Shown one piece after another: positions 49,079 to 58,543 of a DNA stretch of 64,000 bases. Each line of letters starts with the position of its first letter. Within the stretch, counting starts at the first letter, position 1. The position numbers and the translations under genes are program-made. The stretch lies in assembly GCA_963741355.1 (NCBI GenBank), contig CAVUIG010000015.1:124001-188000 (forward strand), written 5' to 3'. This DNA is from CAIWHR01 sp963741355 (GTDB lineage: Bacteria > Pseudomonadota > Gammaproteobacteria > Burkholderiales > Casimicrobiaceae). Below the pieces are notes generated by a model. That model ran no database searches. It was not told the origin of the DNA and saw nothing but the letters and a program-made list of their open reading frames with translations.

Positions 49079-49231
49079 TCAGCGGCCTTTCGCCCCGGAC
49101 TTCGCACGCGGGGCGATGCGCATGACCGGCGCCGGCGGCGGACGCCGCGCCTGCTGTGTATGCGGAACCTCGGCAAAGCTGCCGGACTTGTTCTTGGGGC
49201 CCTTGAAAGCGCCGCCCTTGCCTTTGCTCAT
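49079..49231 (-). CDS. Lysine-rich 50-residue protein
   Basis: A small basic protein with seven lysines and five arginines, beginning MSKGKGGAFKGPKNKSGSF and ending RAKSGAKGR. The glycine/lysine pattern of the N-terminus looks like a histone tail. A textbook GGAGGT ribosome-binding site precedes the ATG, which makes this a real gene despite its size. It is 64 bp downstream of the haem-c sensor and 121 bp upstream of the SET methyltransferase, all in one direction. Function unknown; nucleic-acid binding or being methylated by the neighbouring enzyme are inferences. Confidence 0.72.
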   Translation of the reverse strand: MSKGKGGAFKGPKNKSGSFAEVPHTQQARRPPPAPVMRIAPRAKSGAKGR

Positions 49232-49295
49232 GAAGACCTCCGTTGTGCGCTGGCCGAATTCGTTGTGTGTCCGGAGTCCGGGAGCCCGCAGGCTC

Positions 49296-50234
49296 CTAGG
49301 CCGACGGTTTCTTGCCGGTAAGCCGCTGGATCGCCATGTTGATGCTGATGCGCAGACGCTCGGTCGCGATCATCAGCTGATGAAGCTCGTTGCCGCTGCG
49401 CTGCGACACGCGCGCCAGGCCGAGATCGGCCGGCTTGCCGAGCGAGATCTGCTGCGTCGCCGCCGTCAGGCGCCGCACCGGCGCGACCACCGCGTAATAC
49501 ATGAATAGCATAGCGATCACGAACGCGGCGATGATCATCACCAGCTCCCACACCCCGACGACGTTGAGGGCGATGTCCCAGAACGAGCGCGCCGGCAGGC
49601 GGACGCTGATGATTCCGGCGACGTCGCCTTCCTTGAATCCGAACCCGTTCGTCGTGCCGTATCGCACCTTCACGTCCTCGGGCGCCTTCGCCGCGTCGCC
49701 GTGGCAGGCGATGCACGACGCCTTCTGGTAGACGGCGCGCGCATAGCGGAAGCCCACCGGCGTGAGCTCGTAGTATTCCTTGAGCTTGTTGTCGCGAATC
49801 TGGCGCAGCGCACCTTCCTCGAACGCGTCCGGCCGGTTGTTCGGGTTCATCACGTTGTGCGAGGTCAGCCGGAACTTCGACGGTGACGGCGAGCGCTCGA
49901 CGGCTTCGGAGAACTCGCGCTGCGCGAGCGCGGGATTCTTCGAATAGAACTCGACCGGGGTGAGCTTGCCGGCGGCGCCCGCCGCGGGGTCGTCCGGCTG
50001 CAGCAGGCTCACGTGACCCAGAAAGCTCTTGTCGTCGTCCTTCACCCAGACGCGCCCGTATTGCGCGACCCACGAGCCGAAGGCGTCGACGTTGTCGGCG
50101 ACGGTTTCCGCCTGGCTCTTCAGCTGGTTGACGTAGATCCGGTCGAGAATGAGGTAGAACGCCGCCCCCACGAGGGTCAGCGCGAGCAGGAACACGACGG
50201 CGAATTGAACGGTCAGCGAACGATTATTCAGCAT
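49296..50234 (-). CDS. Haem-c-containing Tll0287-like (DUF3365) membrane sensor with HAMP region
   Basis: A 312-residue protein with an N-terminal transmembrane helix (residues 9-30), a periplasmic domain of the DUF3365/Tll0287 type holding a haem-c motif CIACH (cysteines 174 and 177, histidine 178), a second helix (about 222-250) and a HAMP-like coiled segment to about 303. It ends soon after that, with no kinase, cyclase or methyl-accepting domain. Related domains sense redox state or small ligands, so a partner protein would be needed for output. Confidence 0.9.
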   Translation of the reverse strand: MLNNRSLTVQFAVVFLLALTLVGAAFYLILDRIYVNQLKSQAETVADNVDAFGSWVAQYGRVWVKDDDKSFLGHVSLLQPDDPAAGAAGKLTPVEFYSKNPALAQREFSEAVERSPSPSKFRLTSHNVMNPNNRPDAFEEGALRQIRDNKLKEYYELTPVGFRYARAVYQKASCIACHGDAAKAPEDVKVRYGTTNGFGFKEGDVAGIISVRLPARSFWDIALNVVGVWELVMIIAAFVIAMLFMYYAVVAPVRRLTAATQQISLGKPADLGLARVSQRSGNELHQLMIATERLRISINMAIQRLTGKKPSA

Positions 50235-50338
50235 GGTGGCCTTTCTCGATCAACCGGACGCTCGGCCGGCGAGGGCTGCGTTGCGATGCCGCGGCGGCAT
50301 CGATCGGGCTTTTCTGCGGCAATGGGATCGCATGCGCG

Positions 50339-50593
50339 TTAGCGGACGCCGACGAGCGCGCGCGCCTGCAGCACGAATTCGGCGCGCTGCTCGCGGTCCT
50401 CGATCTCCTTCGCGAGCAATGCCATGTAGTCGTCGACGTCGCTGGTCTTCATCTTGTTGCCGGAGGCGAGCCAGCGGGCGCGCGCCTCCCCGGTGATCAT
50501 CTGCCCGAACGGCCCCACCTGTTCGATGAACAGCGCATCGATGGCGTCGCACAGCTGCAGCAGGATGGGAAGTGCGCGGAAGGGCCCCGTCAT
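50339..50593 (-). CDS. Small acidic helical protein of unknown function
   Basis: An 84-residue protein, probably all helical, with an acidic patch (DVDDYMALLAKEIEDREQ) and a GPFGQMITGEARARW central loop. It has no signal peptide or membrane helix. It lies 104 bp before the haem-c sensor on the same strand. I do not recognise the family. The protein-like helical periodicity and the continuous frame over a stretch with normal codon use support it. Confidence 0.6.
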   Translation of the reverse strand: MTGPFRALPILLQLCDAIDALFIEQVGPFGQMITGEARARWLASGNKMKTSDVDDYMALLAKEIEDREQRAEFVLQARALVGVR

Positions 50594-50764
50594 GTCCGGT
50601 GCGATCCTCGTCGTTATGGTTCGTGCGCCCGCACGGCGCCCGCGGCGCCGACCGCCCGGGACGCATTCCCGTGACGGCGGAGTGAAGGCTATGCGTCCGC
50701 GCGCCGGGCGTCAAGGAATCCGGTGCAGGACGCATGCGTGCGCGGTGCAGGACCGGCCCGCGGG

Positions 50765-51709
50765 TCAATGCGACGCCGAGAGCGTCAGGACGAGCGGCAC
50801 GGTCAGCGCGGCGAGCGCGGTCGACACGAGGAGGCTCGCCGCCACCGGTCCCTCGAGCGTGTTGAACTCGCGCGACATGAGGTAGACGTTGGCGCCTACC
50901 GGCAGCGCGGCCAGCAACACGACGACTTGCGTCTCGAGCTCGGGCAGCCCCGCGACGCGCGCGAGCAGCAACACCGCGAGCGGCTGCACGGCGAGCTTCA
51001 GCACGGTGATCGCCGCGCTCTCGCGCCAGCCCTCGCGAATGCCGAATTCGGCGAGTCCCATGCCGAGCGCGATGAGCGACAGCGGGACGGCCGGCTGGCC
51101 GACGAGCTCGAGCGTGCGGTCGACGATCGCGGGCAGCGGCAGGCCGGCAAGGCCCCACGCGGTCCCCGCCAGGATGCCGCCGACGATCGGGTTGGTGATC
51201 ACGCCGCGCACGGTCTTCGCGAGCCCCGGGACGGACAGGTCGCGATGGCGCGCCCATTCGACGGAGACGGTGACGAGCGTCCACAGGATCAGCGCGTTGA
51301 AAACGAGCACCAGCGATATGGCGGGCATCGCGGCGTCGCCCAGCGCGATGCGCGCGATCGGCACCCCGAGCAGCACGTTGTTGGAAAAGATGCCGCCCAT
51401 CGCGAACACCGATTGCGCCGTGCCGTCCATTCGAAACATCGCGTAGCCCAGCACCCGCCCGATGGCGAACACGACGAGGCACGCGCCGAAGAACACGATC
51501 AGCAGCGTCGGGTCGACCGGCGGCAGCCGCGAGAAGTCGCTCATCAGCCGGAACAGGAAGGCCGGAATGGCGATCGTGAACACGAACCGCGTGAGCCAGT
51601 CGGCGGCGACGGTCGGCCAGCGTCCCCAGCGCATCAGCGCGAAGCCCACGCCGACCAGCAGGAAGAGCGGTGCGGTGAGCGCGAGGACGGAGAGGAAGGA
51701 CTGGATCAA
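50765..51709 (-). CDS. AEC-family transporter (auxin-efflux/malonate-permease type)
   Basis: A ten-helix membrane protein of about 314 residues, with the halves of the AEC family recognisable (FVFTIAIPAFLFRLMSDF, GGIFSNNVLLGVPIA, NPIVGGILAGTAWG and VNVYLMSREF-like GANVYLMSREF). Such permeases move malonate, auxin-like acids or other carboxylates. The start is taken as the TTG at 51709, since the frame upstream of it encodes only arginine-rich sequence and a minus-strand -10 hexamer lies at 51798-51803. Confidence 0.9.
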   Translation of the reverse strand: MIQSFLSVLALTAPLFLLVGVGFALMRWGRWPTVAADWLTRFVFTIAIPAFLFRLMSDFSRLPPVDPTLLIVFFGACLVVFAIGRVLGYAMFRMDGTAQSVFAMGGIFSNNVLLGVPIARIALGDAAMPAISLVLVFNALILWTLVTVSVEWARHRDLSVPGLAKTVRGVITNPIVGGILAGTAWGLAGLPLPAIVDRTLELVGQPAVPLSLIALGMGLAEFGIREGWRESAAITVLKLAVQPLAVLLLARVAGLPELETQVVVLLAALPVGANVYLMSREFNTLEGPVAASLLVSTALAALTVPLVLTLSASH

Positions 51710-51797
51710 AGGTCGCGGGCGGCGCTTGTCGCCGCATCGGCGCATTCGCGCCGAAGGTCGCGGGCGCGGCGGCCGACGCCGGATCGGCACGCTGGCC

Positions 51798-51890
51798 ATT
51801 GTAGAGGGGAATGTGTCGGCGCGCCGCGATCCGCCTGATCGCCCGTCGCTGCCGGCGCCGGGACGACTCGCTTCCCGATTCGGCTAGAAT
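51798..51890. promoter_or_regulatory. Divergent promoters in the AEC/ArsB-type intergenic gap
   Basis: The 325-bp gap between the divergent transporters holds two -10-like hexamers: TACAAT on the minus strand (51803-51798) for the AEC gene and TAGAAT on the plus strand (51885-51890) for the gene at 52035. No good -35 matches are seen. A 12-bp direct repeat, AAGGTCGCGGGC, occurs at about 51709 and 51754. No gene is seen in the rest of the gap. Confidence 0.4.
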
Positions 51891-52034
51891 GCCGGCAGCG
51901 CCGGATCGCCCCTGTCGCATGAAGGCGCCGGATGGCCCGATCGCCGTGGCGCGCGCCGCAGTGCGGTGGAAGTCCAGGCGTCACGAAGAACAACGCACGC
52001 GCCCGCGGCAATCGCGGCGCGGAGGAGAAATCGC

Positions 52035-53382
52035 GTGACACAGGGAATCGCGACCGACGCGGCGGCCGCCGTCCTCGGGATGAATCCGATGTGGATCGCC
52101 ACGGGGATCCTTCTCGCGGTCTACGGCGTCATCATGACCGACCGCGTCAACCGCGCGATCCTCGCGCTGCTGGGCGCGGGAGCGCTGATCTTCGTCGGCG
52201 TGCTGACCCAGGACGAGGCGCTGCGCGCGGTCGACTTCAACACGCTCGGGCTCCTGCTCGGCATGATGCTGATCGTGAACGTCACCCGGCGCTCCGGCGT
52301 CTTCGAATACGTCGCGATCTGGTCGGCGAAAAAAGTCCATGCGGCGCCGTGGGGCGTGCTGCTGATGATGTGCGTGGTCACCGCGGTGTTCTCGGCATTC
52401 CTCGACAACGTGACGACGGTGCTGCTGACGGTGCCGGTCACGCTGCACATCACGTCGGCGCTGAAGGTCAAGCCGTACCCCTTCCTCTTCGCGCAGATCA
52501 TCTCGTCGAACATCGGCGGCACGGCGACCCTGATCGGCGATCCGCCGAACATCATGATCGGCTCGGCGGCGAACCTCACGTTCAACGACTTCGGCGAGCA
52601 CCTGACGCCGGTCATTCTCGTAGTCTTCGTCGCGACGATGATCCCGTTCTACCTGACCTGGGGCCGCAAGATGAAGGCGGCCGAACAGGATCGCCAGCGG
52701 GTGATGGCCTTCCGCGAAGATGAGGCGATCACCGATCCGCGCCTGCTGAAGCAGTCGCTCGCCGTCATCGCGCTGGTGATCGCCGGGTTCATGCTGCAGC
52801 GGCAGATCAAGATCGAGCCGGCGACCATCGCCGTGTTCGGCGCCGCGGTGCTGCTGCTGCTCGACAACTTCGGCCGGCCGGCGGAGGAGCAGTCGCAGCG
52901 CGTCCATGCGGCGCTCTCCGAGGCCGAGTGGATCACGCTGATGTTCTTCCTCGGGCTTTTCGTCGTCGTTCACGGCGTCGTCAAGACCGGCCTCATCGAC
53001 ATCCTCGCGCAGGATATGCTGCGGGCGACCGGCGGCGATTTCGCCGCCACGGCGGTCGCGATCCTCTGGTCTTCGGCGTTTCTTTCAGCGATCATCGACA
53101 ACATTCCGTTCGTCGCGACGATGATCCCGCTGATCAAGGCGATGGCTCCGGCGTTCGGCGGCGACGCCGCGCTGATGCCGCTCTGGTGGGCGCTGTCGCT
53201 CGGAGCCTGCCTCGGCGGCAACGGAACGCTGATCGGCGCATCGGCGAACCTCGTCGTCGCGGGGCTCGCGGAGCGCGCGGGCATCGACGTTCCGGTTCGT
53301 CGAATACCTGAAGCTCGCGTTTCCGCTGATGGTGCTCTCGATCGTGATCTGCAACGCCTACGTCGTGCTGCGTTACCTCTGA
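52035..53382 (+). CDS. ArsB/NhaD (SLC13-like) ion transporter (one frameshift)
   Basis: A 448-residue membrane protein with about eleven helices of the ion-transporter superfamily. The first half has FLDNVTTVLLTVPVT and IGGTATLIGDPPNIMIGS, a well-known pattern of ArsB, NhaD and citrate permeases. The second half repeats it (IIDNIPFVATMIPLI and GGNGTLIGASANLVVAG). The C-terminal helix lies in a shifted frame after about 53290 (FVEYLKLAFPLMVLSIVICNAYVVL). The GTG start has GGAGGAG upstream. Substrate cannot be told; anions or sodium/proton exchange are typical. Confidence 0.92.
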
Positions 53383-53390
53383 GGAACGCC

Positions 53391-54059
53391 ATGGGAACGC
53401 TCATCGAACTCAACGCGTCCGACGGCTTCCGCCCGGCCGCCTACCGCGCCGATCCGTCGGGACCTGCGCGCGGGGGCATTGTGGTCGCGCAGGAGATCTT
53501 CGGCGTCAACCGCCACATTCGCGCCGTGTGCGACGGCTTCGCCGCCGACGGATACGTCGCGGTCGCGCCCGCGCTCTTCGACCGGTGCGAGCGCGGCATC
53601 GACCTGGGCTACGCCGAGGCCGACATCGCCCGCGGCCGCGAGTTGAAGGCGCGCTCGGCGCTCGATCCGGCGCTCGCCGACATCGCGGCGGCGCGCGATG
53701 TCGCGAAGGCCGCGGGCAGAGTCGCCGTGATCGGCTATTGCTGGGGCGGCTACCTCGCGTGGATGGCGGCGGCGCGTCTCGAGGGCTTTGCCTGCGCGAT
53801 CGCGTACTACGGCGGCGGAATGACCGATGCGATCGACGTCACGCCACGCTGTCCGGTCATGGCGCATTTCGGCGAGCGCGATCAGGGCATTCCCGTCGCG
53901 GGGGTGCACAAGCTCATGGCCGCGCATCCGGACGCGAAGGTGTTCCTCTACGCGGCCGGCCACGGGTTCAACTGCAATGACCGGGCCGCCTACGACGCGG
54001 CGGCGTCCGCGCAGGCTCGCGCGCGAACGCTCGAATTCCTCCGGCAGCACGTCGGCTGA
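53391..54059 (+). CDS. Dienelactone hydrolase family protein
   Basis: A 222-residue alpha/beta hydrolase with the cysteine nucleophile in IGYCWGGYLA, the aspartate in GERDQGIP and histidine in AGHGFN. This is the DLH pattern, opening dienelactones in aromatic degradation, though many members have other substrates. It lies 8 bp after the transporter and is likely cotranscribed. It could process an imported acid, but no ring-cleavage genes are near. Confidence 0.94.
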   Translation: MGTLIELNASDGFRPAAYRADPSGPARGGIVVAQEIFGVNRHIRAVCDGFAADGYVAVAPALFDRCERGIDLGYAEADIARGRELKARSALDPALADIAAARDVAKAAGRVAVIGYCWGGYLAWMAAARLEGFACAIAYYGGGMTDAIDVTPRCPVMAHFGERDQGIPVAGVHKLMAAHPDAKVFLYAAGHGFNCNDRAAYDAAASAQARARTLEFLRQHVG

Positions 54060-54135
54060 ACTCCGCTCGGCGCGGCATCGGTGGTCAGCCCCGGGGCCCG
54101 CACGGGAGCACGTGGCCGCATCGCGGCGGGGGCGT

Positions 54136-56484
54136 TCAGTGCGCGGCCGCGGCCCGCGAGTCCGTCGATTTCCCCGAGGTCGCCTTGCGCGCGGCCAGCG
54201 TGTCGAGCGCCGCGCTGACGGCGCGATCGAACAGCGGCACCGGCTCGACGACGAGCGAGGCCTTCCCGTTGACGAGCTTCCACGCGAGCTCCTCGGGCGT
54301 CAGCACGATGGCGCGGACATGGGAGCGGCTGGTGAAGATGTATTTCGACCGCAGCGGGCTGACCCAGGACAGCCGCGCCGTCGACGCGACGCCGTCCGCG
54401 TCGAACGAAAGCCACGTGCCGACCACCATCTCGTCGACGAAATCGTGGACGTTGCTTGGCGGCAGCGGGGCCGCCGTCGCCGTGAGCGTAGGGATCGCCG
54501 ACTCGTCGGCGGCGGCAGCCGGGGTGCGTGGCACGGCGACCGGGCGCGGCTCGGGTGCGGGCTTGATCGCGGCCATATGGAGGCCGTACAGCGTCTCGAA
54601 GAACGCGCGCGAACGGTCCGCCGGCAGCTCGAGCGTCGCGCAACCCTTGCGCAGACCGCCGACGAGCGACGGGATCATCTTGGTGAGACGGGCCTTCTGC
54701 GCCGTGCGCTCCTTGGCGAGGATGCTCCACAGGAGGTCGTCCAGCGTCTGCTGCGCCTCGGACCATTCCGCGCCTTCGCCGCCCTGGCGCTTGCGCACGG
54801 CAGTGAGGTAATCGGCCCAGACGGTTTCGGCGAACGAGCGCACCTCGAACGGCAGTTCGATGCCGGCGAGGCGGTCGCGCAGCAGCGCGCGGACCTGCGC
54901 GCGGTCGGCCTCGTGCGCCTCGTCCGCGAGCGCCGCGGCGACGTCGACGCGCAACGCCGGCGCCGCCTCGCGCCGCTCGTTGTCGACGAAGGCCTGGATC
55001 TCGTCGATCGCCTTGTTGAAGACGGCGAGATCGGTTTCGAAGTCGCGGCACACGGCGTCGACCACGCGCGTCGCCACGCCGTCGAATGCGTCGCGATACG
55101 CGTCCTCGCCGGTGGCGCCGACCGCCGCCTCCGCGAGCAGGTCGAGCAGCCGGCGCGCCGGATGGTTGCGGTCGGAGAAGAATTCGCGCTCGAGCAGAGC
55201 CGCCTTGACGATCGGCACCTGCAGTCGACCGAAGATCCGGCGCTGCGAATCGGCGATCGACGGATCACGGAAGACGTAATCGAACAGCAGCGCGATGACG
55301 TCCATCGCGATCCGGTCGGTCGGATTGTCGATGCGGTCCGCGACGGCGGCGCGGATGTGCGGGACCAGGTTGAGCGGCACCGCGCCCGTGGCGCCGTCCG
55401 ACGCACGCGCGGCCTCGCTCAGCGCATGCGCGAGATCGACCCGTTGCCAGTGGCCCAGCGTCGCGATCACCGGCATCAGGTCGCCCAGCGCCATGCTGGC
55501 GTCGAGGTCGGGAAAGTCGTTCGCCGACGCTCCGTCGGACGCGGCCGCACCCGCAGCCGGCGCATGCTGCGGCGCCGATCGCGCCCCCAGCGCGGCGAGG
55601 GTGGCCAGTCCGGCCAGGATCGCCGCCGGGGGGAGCATGCTCGGATTCGCGCCGCCCGCCGCCGCTGCGACCGGAGGCGCGGCGACGCCCGGCGCGATCA
55701 CGGCGGGCGAGGCTTCCGCACCGCCCGGAGGCGTCGTCGCGCCTCGCGCGGCGTCACCGGTCGCCCCGGTTTCCGGCGACGCGGGGGGAACGACGATGTC
55801 GGTCGGCAATGCGTTCCCGGCCTCGGACATCATTCGCGTGAAGGTCGGCAGCAGGTCCTTGTCGTCGGCCGGCCGAAATTCGCTGCGTGCGCGAAGCGCG
55901 GCCTTGATCTCGGGCAGCACGCCGCGGTCCGCGAGCAGGCGATTGAGCGAGATGTAGATCTTGTTGACGGCCGGCGTCAGCTCGGTCAGCAGCCGCTCCA
56001 TCAGCGGCCGCCACACGCGCGGGTTCGGAAACACGGCGCGCGACGTGGGGCCGAGCGCGTCGAGGATGTACGACGGCGAGAAGGGATCGTCGATGTCGCG
56101 CCCGGGCGCGACGGTGATGAGCTCGCCGACGCGCAGATCGAGCGCGTCGAGCTCGCGCTTGGTGAACCGGTGCAACGTCCCGACGGCCGCGACGAGCGCC
56201 GCCTGCCGCTCATGGTCGAATGCGGTCAGCACCCGCAGCGACGACAGCGACGCGTCGGCGTCGGGCCGCTTGCCGCTCCGGTGGGTTCCGGCGACCCGTT
56301 GCTCGAACAGCTCGCCGACCGCTCGTTCGAACCGTTGCCGCCACGCCGGCAGCTGTTCGCGGAACGCATGCACTTCGCCGTCGGGGATGTCGCTTCCGCT
56401 GTCGAAAAGGTCTTCCGCACCGTCGAGTGCCTTGCGGACGGACTCGAACAGCTTCGAGGCGAAATGCGTCTGGCACTCGCGCAT
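54136..56484 (-). CDS. DUF1631 family protein
   Basis: A large protein of about 782 residues with the DUF1631 arrangement: an N-terminal helical part (FESVRKALDGAEDLFD), an alanine/proline-rich linker in the middle, a helical central domain, and a C-terminal PilZ-like strand region (VGTWLSFDADG, RLSWVSPLRSKYIFTSR). No membrane helices are seen. PilZ-like ends can bind cyclic-di-GMP, but the canonical RXXXR and D/NXSXXG motifs are not clear here. The ATG at 56484 is my choice; the frame stays open to 56670 with less protein-like sequence. The gene is free of frameshifts over 2.3 kb. Confidence 0.87.
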   Translation of the reverse strand: MRECQTHFASKLFESVRKALDGAEDLFDSGSDIPDGEVHAFREQLPAWRQRFERAVGELFEQRVAGTHRSGKRPDADASLSSLRVLTAFDHERQAALVAAVGTLHRFTKRELDALDLRVGELITVAPGRDIDDPFSPSYILDALGPTSRAVFPNPRVWRPLMERLLTELTPAVNKIYISLNRLLADRGVLPEIKAALRARSEFRPADDKDLLPTFTRMMSEAGNALPTDIVVPPASPETGATGDAARGATTPPGGAEASPAVIAPGVAAPPVAAAAGGANPSMLPPAAILAGLATLAALGARSAPQHAPAAGAAASDGASANDFPDLDASMALGDLMPVIATLGHWQRVDLAHALSEAARASDGATGAVPLNLVPHIRAAVADRIDNPTDRIAMDVIALLFDYVFRDPSIADSQRRIFGRLQVPIVKAALLEREFFSDRNHPARRLLDLLAEAAVGATGEDAYRDAFDGVATRVVDAVCRDFETDLAVFNKAIDEIQAFVDNERREAAPALRVDVAAALADEAHEADRAQVRALLRDRLAGIELPFEVRSFAETVWADYLTAVRKRQGGEGAEWSEAQQTLDDLLWSILAKERTAQKARLTKMIPSLVGGLRKGCATLELPADRSRAFFETLYGLHMAAIKPAPEPRPVAVPRTPAAAADESAIPTLTATAAPLPPSNVHDFVDEMVVGTWLSFDADGVASTARLSWVSPLRSKYIFTSRSHVRAIVLTPEELAWKLVNGKASLVVEPVPLFDRAVSAALDTLAARKATSGKSTDSRAAAAH

Positions 56485-57040
56485 CAGCGCCGATCGCCTG
56501 GTCCCGGCTCGCGCCGGGATCGGCGGGAGCGTCGCGGGGTGGGCTGTTCTCGAGCATGGGATGCGTTGCGTGTGCCGGTTGGGCGTCCTGACCGATCGCA
56601 TGCAATGCGAATGCCAGGACGTCGGGCCGGTGCCACTAATCAGGATTGCCGGCCGGCAGGTGCGGGGCACGGCGTTCTTGTTTTCCCCGTCCAGCGGGCG
56701 CCTCGATCCCCGTAGTGTAGACCGCGGCGGCCTCGCGCGCGTATCCCCGGGGCCCCGGCGCGCGCACGACCAAGGCAGTGAAACACCCGATCAGGCACTT
56801 TGCGCACTGGAATGCCAAGGTCGATTTGCGCAGTGCCGCATCCCGCCCGGGGTTCCGGCCGGATGCCCCGCACGGGGATCGTCCGCCTCATGGCAGGCTT
56901 GTTGCTTTCTTTCTCCATGCCGGGTGCTGCGCTGCAACGACGGCTCGTCGGAGTCGCGCGCAACTGTGCACCGCCGGTGCTGTCCCAATGATGCAGAGGC
57001 TGGCAACCAGGAGCTTGCGCTGAACCTTCGCAGCACCGCG
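56485..57040. other. Intergenic stretch between DUF1631 and a membrane protein
   Basis: No confident gene. On the minus strand the DUF1631 frame is open to 56670, so its true start may extend there. A plus-strand 63-codon frame (56800-56991) has a short hydrophobic run (MAGLLLSFSMPGAAL) but no convincing ribosome-binding site. TACACT on the minus strand near 56717 may be the DUF1631 -10 element. Confidence 0.35.
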
Positions 57041-57625
57041 ATGCGCCGCACCCTGACGCGCCCCGTCCTTTACGGCGCGTCGTTCGTGCTGCTCGTCGAG
57101 GAATGGCTCTGGACATGGACGACGCGTGCGCTTGCGCTGCTGTCGCGGTTCGCCTCGATCGCCCGGGTCGAGCGATGGATCGGCGCTCAGCCGCCGTGGT
57201 TCGCGCTGGTGCTGCTGGTCACCCCGTTCGTGACGCTCGCCCCGTTCAAGGTGCTGGCCTTCGTGCTGATGTACGTCGGGCATGCCACGCTGGGCGTCAC
57301 CGTGCTTGTCGTCGACAAGCTCGTCATCACCGCCCTGTTTGCGCGCATCTGGCAGCTGACCGAGCCCGCCGTGACCAAGATCGAGTCCGTGCGCCGGATG
57401 CGCGACGGATTCCTGCGCCTGCGAAGGGTGCTGCACGCATGGCTCGAGCGCCAGCCCGCCTACCTCGAGGCCCGCTCGATCATCCGGCGGCAGCTCGCGG
57501 GGATGCGACGGCGCCGCAGCGCCGCGCGCCGCATCCATCGCCGGCTCGACGCGCGGCGCAATCCAGCGGTCACGCCCGCCCGCTGGGCCGCCGCCGCGAG
57601 CCGCGAAATCAGCCGCGACCGATGA
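57041..57625 (+). CDS. Predicted inner-membrane protein
   Basis: A 194-residue protein with about three hydrophobic segments (ASFVLLVEEWLWTW, WFALVLLVTPFVTLAPFKVLAFVLMYVGH, VLVVDKLVITALFARIWQL) followed by a strongly basic cytoplasmic tail of about 70 residues. Similar short membrane proteins occur in betaproteobacteria without assigned function. The ATG at 57041 begins the region that looks like protein. Its stop overlaps the convergent SDR gene by 17 bp. Confidence 0.75.
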   Translation: MRRTLTRPVLYGASFVLLVEEWLWTWTTRALALLSRFASIARVERWIGAQPPWFALVLLVTPFVTLAPFKVLAFVLMYVGHATLGVTVLVVDKLVITALFARIWQLTEPAVTKIESVRRMRDGFLRLRRVLHAWLERQPAYLEARSIIRRQLAGMRRRRSAARRIHRRLDARRNPAVTPARWAAAASREISRDR

Positions 57626-58367
57626 AGGGCATCTTCGTCGCCATCACCGTCAGGAACTGGACGTTGGCCTCGAGCGGCAGGCTCGCCATGTAGAGCACCG
57701 CGCTCGCGACGTGCGCGACGTCCATCAGCGGCTCGACCGCGATCTGCCCGCTCGCCTGCGGAACGCCGCTCGCCATTCTCGCCGCGAGCTCGGTGTGCGC
57801 GTTGCCGATGTCGATCTGGCCGCAGGCGATGTCGTACTTGCGCCCGTCGAGCGAGGTGGATTTGGTGAGGCCCGTGATCGCGTGCTTGGTCGCCGTGTAC
57901 GGCGCGGAATTGGGCCGCGGCGCATGCGCCGAGATCGATCCGTTGTTGATGATCCGGCCGCCGCGCGGGTCCTGGCTTTTCATCTGGCGGATCGCTTCCT
58001 GCGTGCACAGGAACACGCCGGTGAGATTGATGTCGACGACGCGCCGCCAGTCCTCGACCGTGATGTCCTCGAGATTGACGGCCGGCGCGCCGACGCCTGC
58101 GTTGTTGAAAAGCACATCGAGCCGGCCGAAGGCGGCCTTGGTCTGCGCGAAGAGGTCGCGCACCGATGCCGGATCGGCGACGTCCGTGGCGATCGCACGC
58201 ACCCGATCGGCCGGCGCCGCCGACGCTGCGGCGACGGCGTCGAGCAGCTCGCGCCGGCGTCCGGCCAGCGCGACGCGGTAGCCGTCCCGCAGCATCGCGA
58301 GCGCGACGGCCTTGCCGATGCCGGTGCCGGCGCCCGTGACGATGGCGACCTTGGAGGCGGGATTCAT
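57609..58367 (-). CDS. Short-chain dehydrogenase/reductase
   Basis: A 252-residue classical SDR. The cofactor motif TGAGTGIG is at about residue 11, the NNAG motif follows, and the catalytic set is serine in NNGSISAH and YTATK (tyrosine and lysine). The arginine after the second strand (LAGRRRE) favours NADP. The substrate is unknown. The start ATG at 58367 has GGAG upstream. Confidence 0.94.
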   Translation of the reverse strand: MNPASKVAIVTGAGTGIGKAVALAMLRDGYRVALAGRRRELLDAVAAASAAPADRVRAIATDVADPASVRDLFAQTKAAFGRLDVLFNNAGVGAPAVNLEDITVEDWRRVVDINLTGVFLCTQEAIRQMKSQDPRGGRIINNGSISAHAPRPNSAPYTATKHAITGLTKSTSLDGRKYDIACGQIDIGNAHTELAARMASGVPQASGQIAVEPLMDVAHVASAVLYMASLPLEANVQFLTVMATKMPFIGRG

Positions 58368-58543
58368 TGGATGCGATCTCCTTCGAGGCGAGCCGCGCGT
58401 GGCTCGGGCGGCCATGGGCCGCGTCCGGCTAGTGTAGCCGCATCCTCGATCCGGAGCGGAAGTGCGCGGACGCGAGCGTAATCGCTGGCGCCGCGCCGGC
58501 CCGTCGCGCATCGGGCGATCGCCCCGGCGCCGCGGGCGTCACA

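Noticed and set aside
51710..51799. N-terminal extension of the AEC transporter
   Set aside because: Only arginine/proline-rich sequence, and the candidate -10 hexamer lies inside it.
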